Assembly: GCF_900156525.1 (NCBI RefSeq) | Contig: NZ_FTPS01000001.1 | Location: forward strand, 2,275,021 to 2,339,020 | Length of the DNA stretch: 64,000 nt | Origin: Pontibaca methylaminivorans | Lineage (GTDB): Bacteria > Pseudomonadota > Alphaproteobacteria > Rhodobacterales > Rhodobacteraceae | Direction of reading: 5' to 3' | Shown here: positions 11,255 to 19,593 of the stretch, one piece after another | Layout: each line of letters starts with the position of its first letter | How positions within the stretch are numbered: the stretch's first letter is position 1 | Made by a program: the position numbers and the translations under genes | Notes under the pieces: model-generated | The model's input: the letters and a program-made list of their open reading frames with translations, nothing else | The model's database searches: none | What the model was told of the DNA's origin: nothing

Positions 11255-12727
11255 ATGATTGCAGCCATCATCGGCGGCGGCGTGATCGGGGGCGGCTGGG
11301 CCGCGCGGTTCCTGCTGCACGGCTGGGACGTGCGGGTGTTCGACCCGGACCCCGAGGCGCAGCGCAAGATCGGCGAGGTGCTCGACAATGCCCGCCGCTC
11401 GCTGCCGGGGCTTGCGGATGTGCCGATGCCCGCGGAGGGCACGCTCAGCTATCACGACACGATCGAGGAAACCGTGGCGGGTGCCGCCTGGATTCAGGAA
11501 AGCGTGCCCGAGCGGCTCGACATCAAGCACCAGGTCTTTGCGACCGTCCAGGCGGCCTGCGACCCGGCGGCGGTGATCGGGTCATCGACCTCGGGCTTCA
11601 GGCCGAGCGAATTGCGGCAGGGGGCGGTGCGCGAGGGGCAGATCATCGTCGCCCATCCGTTCAACCCGGTCTATCTGCTGCCGCTGGTCGAACTGGTCGG
11701 CGGGCCCGCGGATGACGCGGCCCTTATCGCGCGCGCAAGCGAGATCATGCGCGGGATCGGTATGTACCCCCTGCATATCCGGCGCGAGATCGAGGCCCAT
11801 ATTGCCGACCGCCTGCTCGAGGTGGTCTGGCGCGAGGCGCTCTGGCTGGTCAAGGACGGCATCGCCACCACCGAGGAGATCGACAACGCGATTCGCTACG
11901 GTTTCGGGCTGCGCTGGGCGCAGATGGGCCTGTTCGAGACCTATCGCATCGCCGGCGGCGAGGCGGGGATGAAGCATTTCCTGGCCCAGTTCGGCCCCAC
12001 GCTGGCGCTGCCCTGGTGCAAGCTGACCGATGTGCCCGAATATGATGACGACCTGGTCGATCTGATCGCCGGGCAGTCCGACGCGCAGTCCGGCGCCTGG
12101 ACCATCCGCGAGCTCGAGCGGATCCGCGACGCCAATCTCGTGGCCATGATGCGCGCGCTCAAGCAGCAGGACTGGGGCGCGGGCGCGTTGCTCAAGGCCC
12201 ATGACCTGCGCCTGCGCGATGCAGGCGGCGCGGGCGAGGCGGCACCGGCGGATGGGATCGCGGAGGACGGCCCCGTTCTTACCCTGTCGCAGACGGTCCC
12301 GCTCGACTGGCTCGACTACAACGGGCACATGAACGAGAGCCGCTATCTGGAGGCTTTCGCCAGCGCCACCGACCGCTTCATGGAACTGATCGGCTGCGAT
12401 GCGGAATATATCGCCGCCGGCGGCAGTTATTTCACCGTCGAAAGCCATCTGCGCCACCTGGACGAGGCCCATGCGGGCGATGTGATCACCATCCATACCC
12501 GGCTTCTGGCGGGCGAGGGGCGCAAGATGCACCTGTTCCACACCATGCGGGCCGGCGAGCGCGAGGTCGCCACGGGCGAGCATTTCCTGCTGCATGTGAA
12601 CCTCGAAACCCGCCGCCCGAGCGATCCCGGTCCGCAGGTGGCCGAGGCGCTGGCGCGGATCGCTGCGGCGCAAGGCGGCCTTTCCCGCCCCGAAGGCGCC
12701 GGCCGCGCGGTCGGGCAGCGCCCCTAG
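11255..12727 (+). CDS. lcdH: L-carnitine 3-dehydrogenase fused to a hotdog thioesterase
   Basis: Bifunctional protein of 490 residues. The N-terminal part (about 1-320) is a 3-hydroxyacyl-CoA-dehydrogenase-type NAD enzyme: Rossmann IIGGGVIGGGW at the start and catalytic-loop AHPFNPVYLLPLVELVGG. The C-terminal part (about 345-475) is a hotdog thioesterase beginning VPLDWLDYNGHMN. Together they would oxidise carnitine to 3-dehydrocarnitine and hydrolyse betainyl-CoA to glycine betaine, with the neighbouring BKACE enzyme acting between the two steps. The start at 11255 follows a perfect AGGAGG (11242-11247). The fusion is known in other alphaproteobacteria. Confidence 0.92.
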   Translation: MIAAIIGGGVIGGGWAARFLLHGWDVRVFDPDPEAQRKIGEVLDNARRSLPGLADVPMPAEGTLSYHDTIEETVAGAAWIQESVPERLDIKHQVFATVQAACDPAAVIGSSTSGFRPSELRQGAVREGQIIVAHPFNPVYLLPLVELVGGPADDAALIARASEIMRGIGMYPLHIRREIEAHIADRLLEVVWREALWLVKDGIATTEEIDNAIRYGFGLRWAQMGLFETYRIAGGEAGMKHFLAQFGPTLALPWCKLTDVPEYDDDLVDLIAGQSDAQSGAWTIRELERIRDANLVAMMRALKQQDWGAGALLKAHDLRLRDAGGAGEAAPADGIAEDGPVLTLSQTVPLDWLDYNGHMNESRYLEAFASATDRFMELIGCDAEYIAAGGSYFTVESHLRHLDEAHAGDVITIHTRLLAGEGRKMHLFHTMRAGEREVATGEHFLLHVNLETRRPSDPGPQVAEALARIAAAQGGLSRPEGAGRAVGQRP

Positions 12728-12740
12728 CGGCTGCGGCTTT

Positions 12741-13442
12741 CTACCGCCCCGCCGGCTTGGGATAGCCATGAAGGCGCAGGAAGTGGCTTTCCTCATCGTC
12801 GTGGCGGTAGAAAGGCACGTCGGCCGGCGGGCCGGGATCATGGAGGCGCGCGGCGATTTCCGCCAGCACCACCTCGGTGATGAAGGGCAGGTCGAAATCG
12901 CGCGCATCAGCGAGCGGCACCCATTGCAGATGCGACAGCTCGTCGCCCGCGCGGCTGAAATCGTCGGGGTCGCCGGTGATCCGCTCGGCCTCGGCCAGAA
13001 AGAAACGCGCGTCGAAGCGGCGGGGCCGCCCGGGCGGGGTGATCGCGCGGAACACGAATTGCAGCGCCTCGGCCGAGGGCACATGGCCGGTCGCGGCGAA
13101 TCCGCGCCAGTCCTGCGGCGGGGTGCCCGGCCAGTCGCCGCGCCGCCCGAGCACGAAGCCGGTCTCTTCCCAGAGTTCGCGGATCGCCGCCGCGGCCAGC
13201 GCATGGTCGAGCATCGGCGGGCAGCCCTCGGCAAGCCGGGCGCGGCAGAGCGCCCCCATCGGCGCGGCCAGCGGCACCAGGGCATCGGTCCCGTCCACGG
13301 CCCCGCCCGGGAACACGAACTTGCGCGGCATGAAGGCCGCAGCCGCCCCGCGCTGGCCCATGAGGATCGAGGGGTTCCCGGCGCGGTTGCGCAGGATGAT
13401 CACGGTCGCCGCATCGCGCAGCACTGTCTTGTCGATGGTCAT
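12741..13442 (-). CDS. Nudix hydrolase
   Basis: A 233-residue Nudix-fold protein. The core Nudix box is visible as AIRELWEETGFVLG, with a longer than usual insertion between the leading Gly segment (FVFPGGAVDG) and the REL.EE.G helix. This resembles the CoA/NUDT7- or NUDT19-like layout more than MutT. The substrate is unknown. The start at 13442 (MTIDKTVLRDAATVIIL) matches the first strand of the fold. It ends 14 bases from the carnitine dehydrogenase stop, which converges on it, and shares the minus strand with the DUF983 gene. Confidence 0.85.
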   Translation of the reverse strand: MTIDKTVLRDAATVIILRNRAGNPSILMGQRGAAAAFMPRKFVFPGGAVDGTDALVPLAAPMGALCRARLAEGCPPMLDHALAAAAIRELWEETGFVLGRRGDWPGTPPQDWRGFAATGHVPSAEALQFVFRAITPPGRPRRFDARFFLAEAERITGDPDDFSRAGDELSHLQWVPLADARDFDLPFITEVVLAEIAARLHDPGPPADVPFYRHDDEESHFLRLHGYPKPAGR

Positions 13443-13477
13443 GGTTTTTGTCGCCGGCCGGTTCCGGCATCGCCGGC

Positions 13478-13951
13478 TCAGCGCTTGCGGCCGAATCCGT
13501 GCATGTGACGGGCCCACTGGAACCCGACCATGGCCCCCTTCAGACGGGGCAGCAGGTAAAGCGACAATCCCGTGGCCGAGACCGCAAAGGCGGAAAACAG
13601 CGCCAGCGGATCGGGACGCCAGACGACATAGCTGACGAACATCGCCGGCATCAGCAGATGCCCGACGATCAGGATCGTGAGGTATGCCGGCCCGTCATCG
13701 GCGCGGTGGTGGTGCAGTTCCTCGCGGCAGACGGTGCAGTTGTCGTTGACGCGCAGGTAGCCGCACAGCAGCGGCCCGTTCCCGCAATGCGGACAACGGC
13801 GGCGCCAGCCGTTGCGGATCGCACCCCAGACCGCGCGCTCGGCCCCGTCGCGGGGCGGCATGTTCCGGATCGGCCTCGTATGGCCGGGCGGTGTCGCAGG
13901 ATCAGGAGGGACGACCGCTGTCGCGGTGGCAGGATGCAGGGTGTCTTTCAT
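13478..13951 (-). CDS. DUF983 zinc-ribbon membrane protein
   Basis: A 157-residue protein with the DUF983 plan: a Cys4 ribbon (RRRCPHCGNG and NDNCTVCREEL) followed by two hydrophobic segments at about 88-110 and 115-135. The first 35 residues are a Pro/Ala-rich tail. Function is unknown; DUF983 genes often lie near cytochrome oxidase or Nudix genes in alphaproteobacteria. Here it precedes the Nudix gene by 35 bases and is probably its operon partner. Confidence 0.88.
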   Translation of the reverse strand: MKDTLHPATATAVVPPDPATPPGHTRPIRNMPPRDGAERAVWGAIRNGWRRRCPHCGNGPLLCGYLRVNDNCTVCREELHHHRADDGPAYLTILIVGHLLMPAMFVSYVVWRPDPLALFSAFAVSATGLSLYLLPRLKGAMVGFQWARHMHGFGRKR

Positions 13952-14166
13952 ATTCGCCTTTCCTCTCGGCGCAGGATGACGACAAATGTGGGGCGATTAA
14001 AGGGGTTTCTCAATCCTTGCGGCGTGATGTCGCGAAAGCGGCAGAAAAATGCGACAATGAGCGACGGAATCCCCGCGCTGCTGCGTTGATGTTCGTGGAC
14101 GGCCCGGAAAACGGTGCGTCCGGCAGGTAGACAGCTCTTATACAGCAATTATCAGGAGTAGACGAC

Positions 14167-14787
14167 ATGACGCGCAAGACAATTCTCGGCAGCCTGCTCG
14201 TTGCGGCGACCGCGCTCGGCGCGGGGAGCCTTGCGGCACAGGACGCGGAGGCGGACAAACCCTCCGGCCAGTCGTGGATGAGCTTCGAATCGCTTGATGC
14301 GGATGGCGATGGAACGGTCACGCTCGAGGAGTTCCAGCAGCGCCGCAACGCCATGTTCGAGAGCATGGACAGCGACGGCGATGGCAAGCTTTCGGTCGAG
14401 GAGATCGAGGCCGAGGCCGTGAAACGTGCCCGCGAGCGCGCCGAAGCCATGGTCGAGCGGTTCGATAAGGACGGTGACGGTTTCCTCGGCGCCGAGGAAA
14501 TGCCCGGTCCCCGCGATGGCGGCGAGCGCATGTTCAAATGGCTCGACCAGGACGGCGACGGCGTGATCACCGAAGAGGAGTTCAACCAGGCGCGTGAAAA
14601 GATGCGCGAGCGGATGGACAAGCGCGGCAGTGACCGCAAGGACGGTGGCAAGATGCACAAGCACTGGAAGTCGGACCGGCAGAAGGATGCCGGCGCCAAG
14701 GCGACTGACGGCGCGGCTGACAGCGGCGCGGAGGCAGACAACGGTTCGGATCAACCCACCGAAGACGGGCAGGCCGATCAGAACTGA
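14167..14787 (+). CDS. Exported EF-hand protein with four Ca-binding loops
   Basis: A 206-residue protein with a Sec signal (MTRKTILGSLLVAATALGAGSLAAQ). Four canonical EF-hand loops follow: DADGDGTVTLEEF, DSDGDGKLSVEEI, DKDGDGFLGAEEM and DQDGDGVITEEEF, all with acidic residues at loop positions 1, 3, 5 and 12. The C-terminal 50 residues are charged and low-complexity. It is predicted to bind calcium in the periplasm. A good AGGAG ribosome site lies at 14151-14157. It is the first gene of a run with a sigma factor, a membrane protein and a metal-sensor protein, so it may be part of an ion-responsive envelope system. Confidence 0.9.
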   Translation: MTRKTILGSLLVAATALGAGSLAAQDAEADKPSGQSWMSFESLDADGDGTVTLEEFQQRRNAMFESMDSDGDGKLSVEEIEAEAVKRARERAEAMVERFDKDGDGFLGAEEMPGPRDGGERMFKWLDQDGDGVITEEEFNQAREKMRERMDKRGSDRKDGGKMHKHWKSDRQKDAGAKATDGAADSGAEADNGSDQPTEDGQADQN

Positions 14788-14828
14788 ATTGTGCCGGGCC
14801 CGTGTCCTTTTCCCGTGGCCGGCCGTTG

Positions 14829-15410
14829 ATGGCCGAGGCCGTCGCACAAAGCGATGCCGCCCTTCTGGCGCGCTATGCGCAGGGCGACGGCCGCGCGGCG
14901 CAGGAGCTCGTGGCGCGTCTTGCGCCGCGGGCCCATGCGGTGGCGCGCCGGGTGCTGGGCGATGCGGCCGAGGCCGAGGACGTCACCCAGGAGGCGATGC
15001 TGCGTCTCTGGCGCATCGCCCCCGACTGGGAACATGGGCAGGCGCAGGTCTCGACCTGGGTCTATCACGTGACGATGAACCTGTGCCGCGACCTTCTGCG
15101 CCGGCGCCGCGGCGGAAATGCCGCGCTCGACGAGATTCCCGAACCGGCGGATCCGGCGCCGGACATGGCGCAGCGGTTGCAGCAGGCGGCGCGGGAGGAT
15201 GCGCTTCAGGCGGCGCTCATGACCCTGCCCGAACGGCAGCGCCAGGCGGTGGTGCTGCGCCATCTGGAGGAACTGTCCAACCCCGAAATCGCCGAGATCA
15301 TGGAGATCGGGGTGGCCGCGGTCGAAAGTCTGACCGCAAGAGGAAAACGCGCCCTTGCCCGGTCGCTGGCCGGGCGGCGCGCCGCATTGGGGTACAAGGA
15401 TCATGGCTGA
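14829..15410 (+). CDS. ECF-type RNA polymerase sigma factor
   Basis: A 193-residue sigma-70-family protein with only regions 2 and 4. Region 2 is at about 15-90 (DAAEAEDVTQEAMLRLWR and STWVYHVTMNLCRDLLRRR) and region 4 at about 130-180 (LPERQRQAVVLRHLEELSNPEIAEIM). It would redirect RNA polymerase to a small stress regulon. I favour the ATG at 14829 (MAEAVAQSDAALLARYAQGD) over an upstream GTG at 14802. It overlaps the following membrane gene by eight bases, the usual arrangement for a sigma/anti-sigma pair. Confidence 0.88.
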   Translation: MAEAVAQSDAALLARYAQGDGRAAQELVARLAPRAHAVARRVLGDAAEAEDVTQEAMLRLWRIAPDWEHGQAQVSTWVYHVTMNLCRDLLRRRRGGNAALDEIPEPADPAPDMAQRLQQAAREDALQAALMTLPERQRQAVVLRHLEELSNPEIAEIMEIGVAAVESLTARGKRALARSLAGRRAALGYKDHG

Positions 15411-15798
15411 CATGGATCGCGAGATGACCGAGCTCGACGCGCTGCTGCGGGCGGCGCGACAGGCCCCGGCGGACCTGCCCGAGGCGCTCGAATCGCGAAT
15501 TCTGCGCGATGCGGCGCGGGTGCAGGCCGGCCGGCGGTCGCCGGTCGCTGTCATCGGGCGCCCGCGCCGGCAGCCGGAGCGCCGTGAGGGTCTGTGGTCG
15601 CGGCTGCACGGCGCGCTCGGTGGCTGGCCGGCGCTTGGCGGGCTTGCGGCGGCGTCGGTGGCCGGGCTCTGGATCGGGCTCGCGCCGCCATCCGGCCTGC
15701 CGGACCCGGTTTGGCTGCTTGGCGAGTCCGCACAGGAGGCCCTTGTTCTCTTTGCCGGTGACGACCTTGCGCTGGCGATGCTGGAGGATCAGCCATGA
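15403..15798 (+). CDS. Single-pass membrane protein, probable anti-sigma factor
   Basis: A 131-residue protein starting at an ATG inside the last codons of the sigma gene. It has a cytosolic N-terminal helical part (about 1-75, Arg-rich), one membrane segment at about 80-100 (LGGLAAASVAGLWIGLA) and a short acidic C-terminus. No HxxxCxxC zinc anti-sigma motif is present. Position, size and topology are those of small anti-sigma factors of ECF systems; sequence similarity to a named family is not visible to me. It is followed by an ATGA overlap with the next gene. Confidence 0.7.
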   Translation: MADMDREMTELDALLRAARQAPADLPEALESRILRDAARVQAGRRSPVAVIGRPRRQPERREGLWSRLHGALGGWPALGGLAAASVAGLWIGLAPPSGLPDPVWLLGESAQEALVLFAGDDLALAMLEDQP

Positions 15799-16337
15799 CC
15801 CCGCCCGAATCCCCTTCGCAGCCCCGCCCGGAGCCCCGCCCCGAGCGTCGCCGCGCACCCCGCTGGATGCGGGTCATGCTCGGGGTTTCGCTGGCGCTCA
15901 ACCTCGCAGTGGTCGGGCTTTTTGCCGGCATGATGCTGCGCCATGACCGGCCCGGGCGGATGGAGGCCATGCACCGCCCGCCGGTCGGGGTGGCGCTTTA
16001 CCGCGCACTGTCCAAGGACGAGCGCCAGACCCTGCGCGAAAGCCTGCGCCGCAAGGCGGCGGGGCAGCGCTCCGCGGACGCGGCGAGCGGCGACACCGGC
16101 GCGGCATCGGTGGTCGCGGCGTTGCGGGCGCGCCCGTTCGATCGCGACCGGCTCGCGGCGGCGCTCGCGGATGAATCGTCGCGGCGCCAGCGCTGGCAGG
16201 ACCTCATGCAGGCGGCCTGGCTCGAGCAGGTGACGGCGATGGACGACGCGGCGCGGGCGGAGTTCGCGGACCGGGTGGAGCGCCTCACCGGGCACGGCCA
16301 TCGCCCGGACCGCAGCCGGACCGCGCCCCGCGACTGA
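15795..16337 (+). CDS. Periplasmic heavy-metal-sensor-like (CpxP/Spy-type) protein
   Basis: A 180-residue protein with a short Pro/Arg cytosolic tail, one membrane segment (about 22-42, MLGVSLALNLAVVGLFAGMML) and a periplasmic alpha-helical domain rich in Arg, Ala and Gln, as in the bacterial heavy-metal-resistance/CpxP-like family. The typical ..ALSKDERQTLRESLRRKA.. helix is at about 70-85. It probably senses or buffers envelope metal or misfolding and completes the EF-hand/sigma/anti-sigma operon. It starts with an ATGA overlap on the anti-sigma gene. Confidence 0.75.
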   Translation: MTPPESPSQPRPEPRPERRRAPRWMRVMLGVSLALNLAVVGLFAGMMLRHDRPGRMEAMHRPPVGVALYRALSKDERQTLRESLRRKAAGQRSADAASGDTGAASVVAALRARPFDRDRLAAALADESSRRQRWQDLMQAAWLEQVTAMDDAARAEFADRVERLTGHGHRPDRSRTAPRD

Positions 16338-16359
16338 ATTCCGCGGCTGAAGGCGCGGT

Positions 16360-17760
16360 TCAGGCGGCAGGTTCGAGCAGGGAAATCCGGTTGCGCCCGC
16401 CGTTCTTGGCCAGATACAGCGCACGATCGGCCTGGTCGATCAGCGCCGCGGCCGAACCCTGGGCGGCGCGGTCCCGTTCCGGCCCGCAGAGCACCGCGCC
16501 GATGCTGATGGTGAGCGAGATCGGCCGCGCGATCCCCTCGACCAGAAACGGGCTGCCGTTGATCCGCTCGCAAAGCTGTGCCGCCATGGTCGAGGCCCGG
16601 GCCTGATCCGCATCGGGCAGGACGATCATGAATTCCTCTCCGCCCATGCGCGCGATCAGGTCGTCGGGCCCGAGGCATTGCTCCAGCCGGCGTGCGGTCT
16701 CGACCAGCACCGCATCGCCCGCCGGGTGGCCGTGACGGTCGTTGATCTGCTTGAAGTGATCGAGATCGGCCAGCATCAGCGCGAATCCGCTCTGGTCGCG
16801 CCGCGCGTTGCGCGCGATTTCATCAAGGCGGGGCAGGGCATAGCGGCGGTTATGCAGCCCGGTCATGGGGTCGCGAACCGCGGCGCGCAGCCCGTCGCGC
16901 AGCGAATCGAGCAGCCGGTCGGTGCTTGCCTTGTGCTGCAACTGCGTGCGCAGCCGCAGCGCCAGTTCCTCGGCGCAGAAACCCGCGGGCATCACGTCAT
17001 GGGCGCCCCGGTCCAGCGCATCGGCGGCCAGCCCCGCATCGCCGTTGCCGACCACGGCGATGATCGCGATCTGGCGCGTTGCGGCGCGTGCCCGCAGATC
17101 CGCCAGCAGCCGCAGCCCGGCGTCCTGCGCCGCCCCGGTCAGTTCGACGATCACCGCATCGGGAATCGGATCGGCCATGACGCGATGGGCGTCGCGCAGC
17201 GGGTAGGTGCCGAGCCGGTGATGCGGCAGATGCGGTCGGAGCCGGGCCCGCCAGAGCGCGGCGGCGGTCGCGCTTTGCGTCAGGAGCGCGATTCGCGCCA
17301 CCGGCAGGAACCGGCCCTGCGCCTCGGCGAATTCCGGGCCGGCTCCGAGCCCGGCCGGCGCCTCGGGCAGGCCGAGTTCGGCGGCGCTGCTCCGGGCCCG
17401 CATCAGGCTGCGGATGCGGGCCTGCAGCAGCAGGTCGTCAACCGGGTGGCTCAGCACATCGTCGATGCCGGCGCCAAGCGCCCGCAGCCGCGCCCCGTGG
17501 TCGTTCTGCGCCGCGAGCGCGATGACCGGAATGGCTGCGAGCGCCGGATCTCCGGCCAGCATGGCCTTCAGCATCGTGACATTGCCGTCGGGAAGCGACA
17601 TGGCGCTGACGATGAGATCGGGCCGGGCGCGCCGGGCCAGCGCCTGCACCCCCTCGAGCCGGTCCGACTGCACGACATGATAATATGCCGACGAAAGCTG
17701 GACCTTGAGCATGATCCGGTTGGTCGCCGCACCATCGAGAATCAGGATCGTTCCCTGCAT
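16360..17760 (-). CDS. pleD: PleD-like diguanylate cyclase with two degenerate receiver domains
   Basis: The layout REC-REC-GGDEF in 466 residues matches PleD, which makes cyclic di-GMP. The GGDEF active site reads GGEEF (ARMGGEEFMIVLPD) and should be catalytic. Both receivers look unphosphorylatable: in REC1 the phosphoacceptor Asp is Ala (LIVSAMSLPDG) and the acidic pocket DD is DG; in REC2 the equivalent position is Glu (AVIVELTGA). The product-inhibition I-site RxxD is also absent (GPDD at that place). It is divergent from the DUF3572 gene. PleD by architecture; control by phosphorylation is doubtful. Confidence 0.85.
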   Translation of the reverse strand: MQGTILILDGAATNRIMLKVQLSSAYYHVVQSDRLEGVQALARRARPDLIVSAMSLPDGNVTMLKAMLAGDPALAAIPVIALAAQNDHGARLRALGAGIDDVLSHPVDDLLLQARIRSLMRARSSAAELGLPEAPAGLGAGPEFAEAQGRFLPVARIALLTQSATAAALWRARLRPHLPHHRLGTYPLRDAHRVMADPIPDAVIVELTGAAQDAGLRLLADLRARAATRQIAIIAVVGNGDAGLAADALDRGAHDVMPAGFCAEELALRLRTQLQHKASTDRLLDSLRDGLRAAVRDPMTGLHNRRYALPRLDEIARNARRDQSGFALMLADLDHFKQINDRHGHPAGDAVLVETARRLEQCLGPDDLIARMGGEEFMIVLPDADQARASTMAAQLCERINGSPFLVEGIARPISLTISIGAVLCGPERDRAAQGSAAALIDQADRALYLAKNGGRNRISLLEPAA

Positions 17761-17854
17761 CTCCAGCCTTTCACCGCTTGAATTAACGTTACGTCAAAGT
17801 CTTTATTGACACAGGTTAACAAACCCTTTCCGTATTATGACGAGTTGTATCCAT

Positions 17855-18139
17855 ATGCAGTATTCCGCCGATGCCGCCGAAACCTTCGCGCTGCGGGTTC
17901 TTGCCTGGCTGCTGGAGGACGAGGACCTGCTCGGGGTCTTTCTGAATTCCTCGGGGATGGATGCCGCGGATCTGCGCCGGCGCGCCGGCGAGGGCGAAGT
18001 GCTTGCGTCCGTGCTCGATTTCGTCATGCTTGATGATCGCTGGGTGATTGCCTGCTGCGATGCGCAGGGGATCGCGCCCGAACATGTGATGCAGGCCCGG
18101 GCGGCGCTGCCCGGCGGGGCGGCGGTCAACTGGACCTGA
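17855..18139 (+). CDS. DUF3572 family protein
   Basis: A 94-residue acidic helical protein of the alphaproteobacterial DUF3572 family, recognisable by LDFVMLDDRWVIACCD and the C-terminal ARAALPGG.AVNWT. Function is unknown. An upstream in-frame ATG at 17837 would add six residues; neither start has a strong ribosome site, so the start is uncertain. A TTGACA element lies at 17806-17811 in the divergent region shared with pleD. It precedes the HAD phosphatase by 16 bases and is probably co-transcribed with it. Confidence 0.8.
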   Translation: MQYSADAAETFALRVLAWLLEDEDLLGVFLNSSGMDAADLRRRAGEGEVLASVLDFVMLDDRWVIACCDAQGIAPEHVMQARAALPGGAAVNWT

Positions 18140-18155
18140 GGGAGGCAAGAGCGCG

Positions 18156-18881
18156 ATGCCGGTCGGGGCGATTCTGTTCGACAAGGATGGAACACTTTTC
18201 GATTTCCGCGCGACCTGGGCGGGATGGGCCGAAAAATTCCTTCTGGGCGTGACCCGGCAGGACCGCGCGCGCGCGACCGAGATCGGCCATCACATCGGTT
18301 TCGATCTGCCAACCGGCCGGTTCCGTCCCGACAGCATCGTGATCGCGGCCACGCCGGCGGAAATCGCCGAGGAACTCGCGCCGCATCTGCCGGAGATTCC
18401 CCTGCATGACCTGCTCGAACGCATCAATGACGAGGCCGGGCAGGCGCCGCAGAGACCGGTTCTGCGCCTTGACCGGCTGCTTGACCAACTGCGCGGACTG
18501 GGGCTGGTGCTGGGCGTCGCGACCAACGACGCCGAAGCCCCCGCGCGCGCGCATCTGGCCGGGGCCGGCGTGCTGGACAAATTCGACTTCATCGCCGGTT
18601 TCGACAGCGGCCACGGGGCCAAGCCGGCGCCGGGGCAGATGCTGGCCTTTGCCGCCGCGGCGGGGCTGCCGCCCGGGCGCATCGCCATGGTCGGCGACAG
18701 CCTTCACGATCTGGTCGCGGGCCGGGCCGCCGGAATGCGCACCATCGGCGTTCTGACCGGGATCGCCGGAGCGCCGGAGCTTGAAACCCACGCCGATGCC
18801 ATCCTGCCCGACATCGGCCATCTGCCCGGCTGGCTTGCCGCACACAAGGACCGCCCCGCGCAGGAGCCGGCGCCGCTCTGA
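18156..18881 (+). CDS. HAD-family hydrolase, phosphoglycolate phosphatase-like
   Basis: A 241-residue HAD-superfamily phosphatase with all four motifs: DKDGTLFD at 9-16 (nucleophile and acid Asp), ATND, Lys in the GAKPAPG loop, and GDSLHD. The cap domain between motifs I and II is helical, as in the Gph/PGP subclass. Phosphoglycolate is the likely substrate class, but HAD specificity cannot be read from sequence. A GGAGG-like ribosome site precedes the ATG. It ends about 120 bases before the H-NOX gene. Confidence 0.85.
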   Translation: MPVGAILFDKDGTLFDFRATWAGWAEKFLLGVTRQDRARATEIGHHIGFDLPTGRFRPDSIVIAATPAEIAEELAPHLPEIPLHDLLERINDEAGQAPQRPVLRLDRLLDQLRGLGLVLGVATNDAEAPARAHLAGAGVLDKFDFIAGFDSGHGAKPAPGQMLAFAAAAGLPPGRIAMVGDSLHDLVAGRAAGMRTIGVLTGIAGAPELETHADAILPDIGHLPGWLAAHKDRPAQEPAPL

Positions 18882-19002
18882 TCCGCGCCGCTTCCGAATC
18901 CCGACATTTTTACGCAGATGCCGGTGCCCTCGTGCCCGGGCGTTGGGGCTTTCTTAACGCGGCGCCCGCAGTCTGACCCGGAACTGCAATTTCGGGGCCG
19001 CG

Positions 19003-19593
19003 ATGCACGGGCTGATTTTCACGGCGATACAGTCCTTTTTCACCAGCACCTACGGGTGGGCGCGGTGGAAAACCGTCATGTCCCGGCTCGGAACCGGAAC
19101 GAACGGGTTCGAGGCGATGCTGCCCTATCCGCCTGACCTGTTCGAGGCATTGCTTGCAACGGTCGGAGACGAACTCGGGCGGTCCCGTGCCGGGCTGCTG
19201 GAGGATGTCGGCACCTATCTCGTCTCCCACCCCGAGACCGAGGCACTGCGCCGCCTGTTGCGCTTCGGCGGCGAGAGCTATGTGGATTTCCTGCATTCGC
19301 TTGACGAACTTCCGGGGCGTGCGCGGCTGGCGGTGGATGACCTGGACCTGCCGCCGCTCGAACTGCGCGAGGAGGCCGGCAATCGCTTTACCCTTCTCTG
19401 CGGCGAGGGCCTGCCCGGATTCCCGGACGTTCTTGCCGGAGTGGTGCGGGCCATGGCGGACGACTACGGCGCGCTCGTGCTGCTTGAGCGCCGCGAGGCG
19501 ACCGCGCGCGGGGGCGGGCTGATCGTCATCACCCTGGTGGAGCCGTCCTTTTCCCGCGGCCGCGAATTCCGCCTCGGGGCGGCGGGCCCATGA
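19003..19593 (+). CDS. H-NOX-fold protein lacking the haem-ligating histidine
   Basis: A 196-residue stand-alone H-NOX (haem NO/O2 binding) domain, recognised by MHGLIF at the start and LLRFGGESYVDFLHSLDEL. H-NOX proteins normally bind haem through a proximal His near residue 102 and hold the propionates with YxSxR. Here the aligned proximal position is Pro104 (LDELPGRA), and the YxSxR site reads TLLCG (130-134). The protein therefore should not bind haem in the normal way. It overlaps by four bases a diguanylate cyclase with an H-NOX-associated N-terminal domain, its probable partner. What it senses is unknown. Confidence 0.85.
   Translation: MHGLIFTAIQSFFTSTYGWARWKTVMSRLGTGTNGFEAMLPYPPDLFEALLATVGDELGRSRAGLLEDVGTYLVSHPETEALRRLLRFGGESYVDFLHSLDELPGRARLAVDDLDLPPLELREEAGNRFTLLCGEGLPGFPDVLAGVVRAMADDYGALVLLERREATARGGGLIVITLVEPSFSRGREFRLGAAGP

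Noticed and set aside
14802..14828. GTG start for the sigma factor at 14802
   Set aside because: It adds nine residues not typical of the family; the ATG at 14829 begins just before the conserved region.
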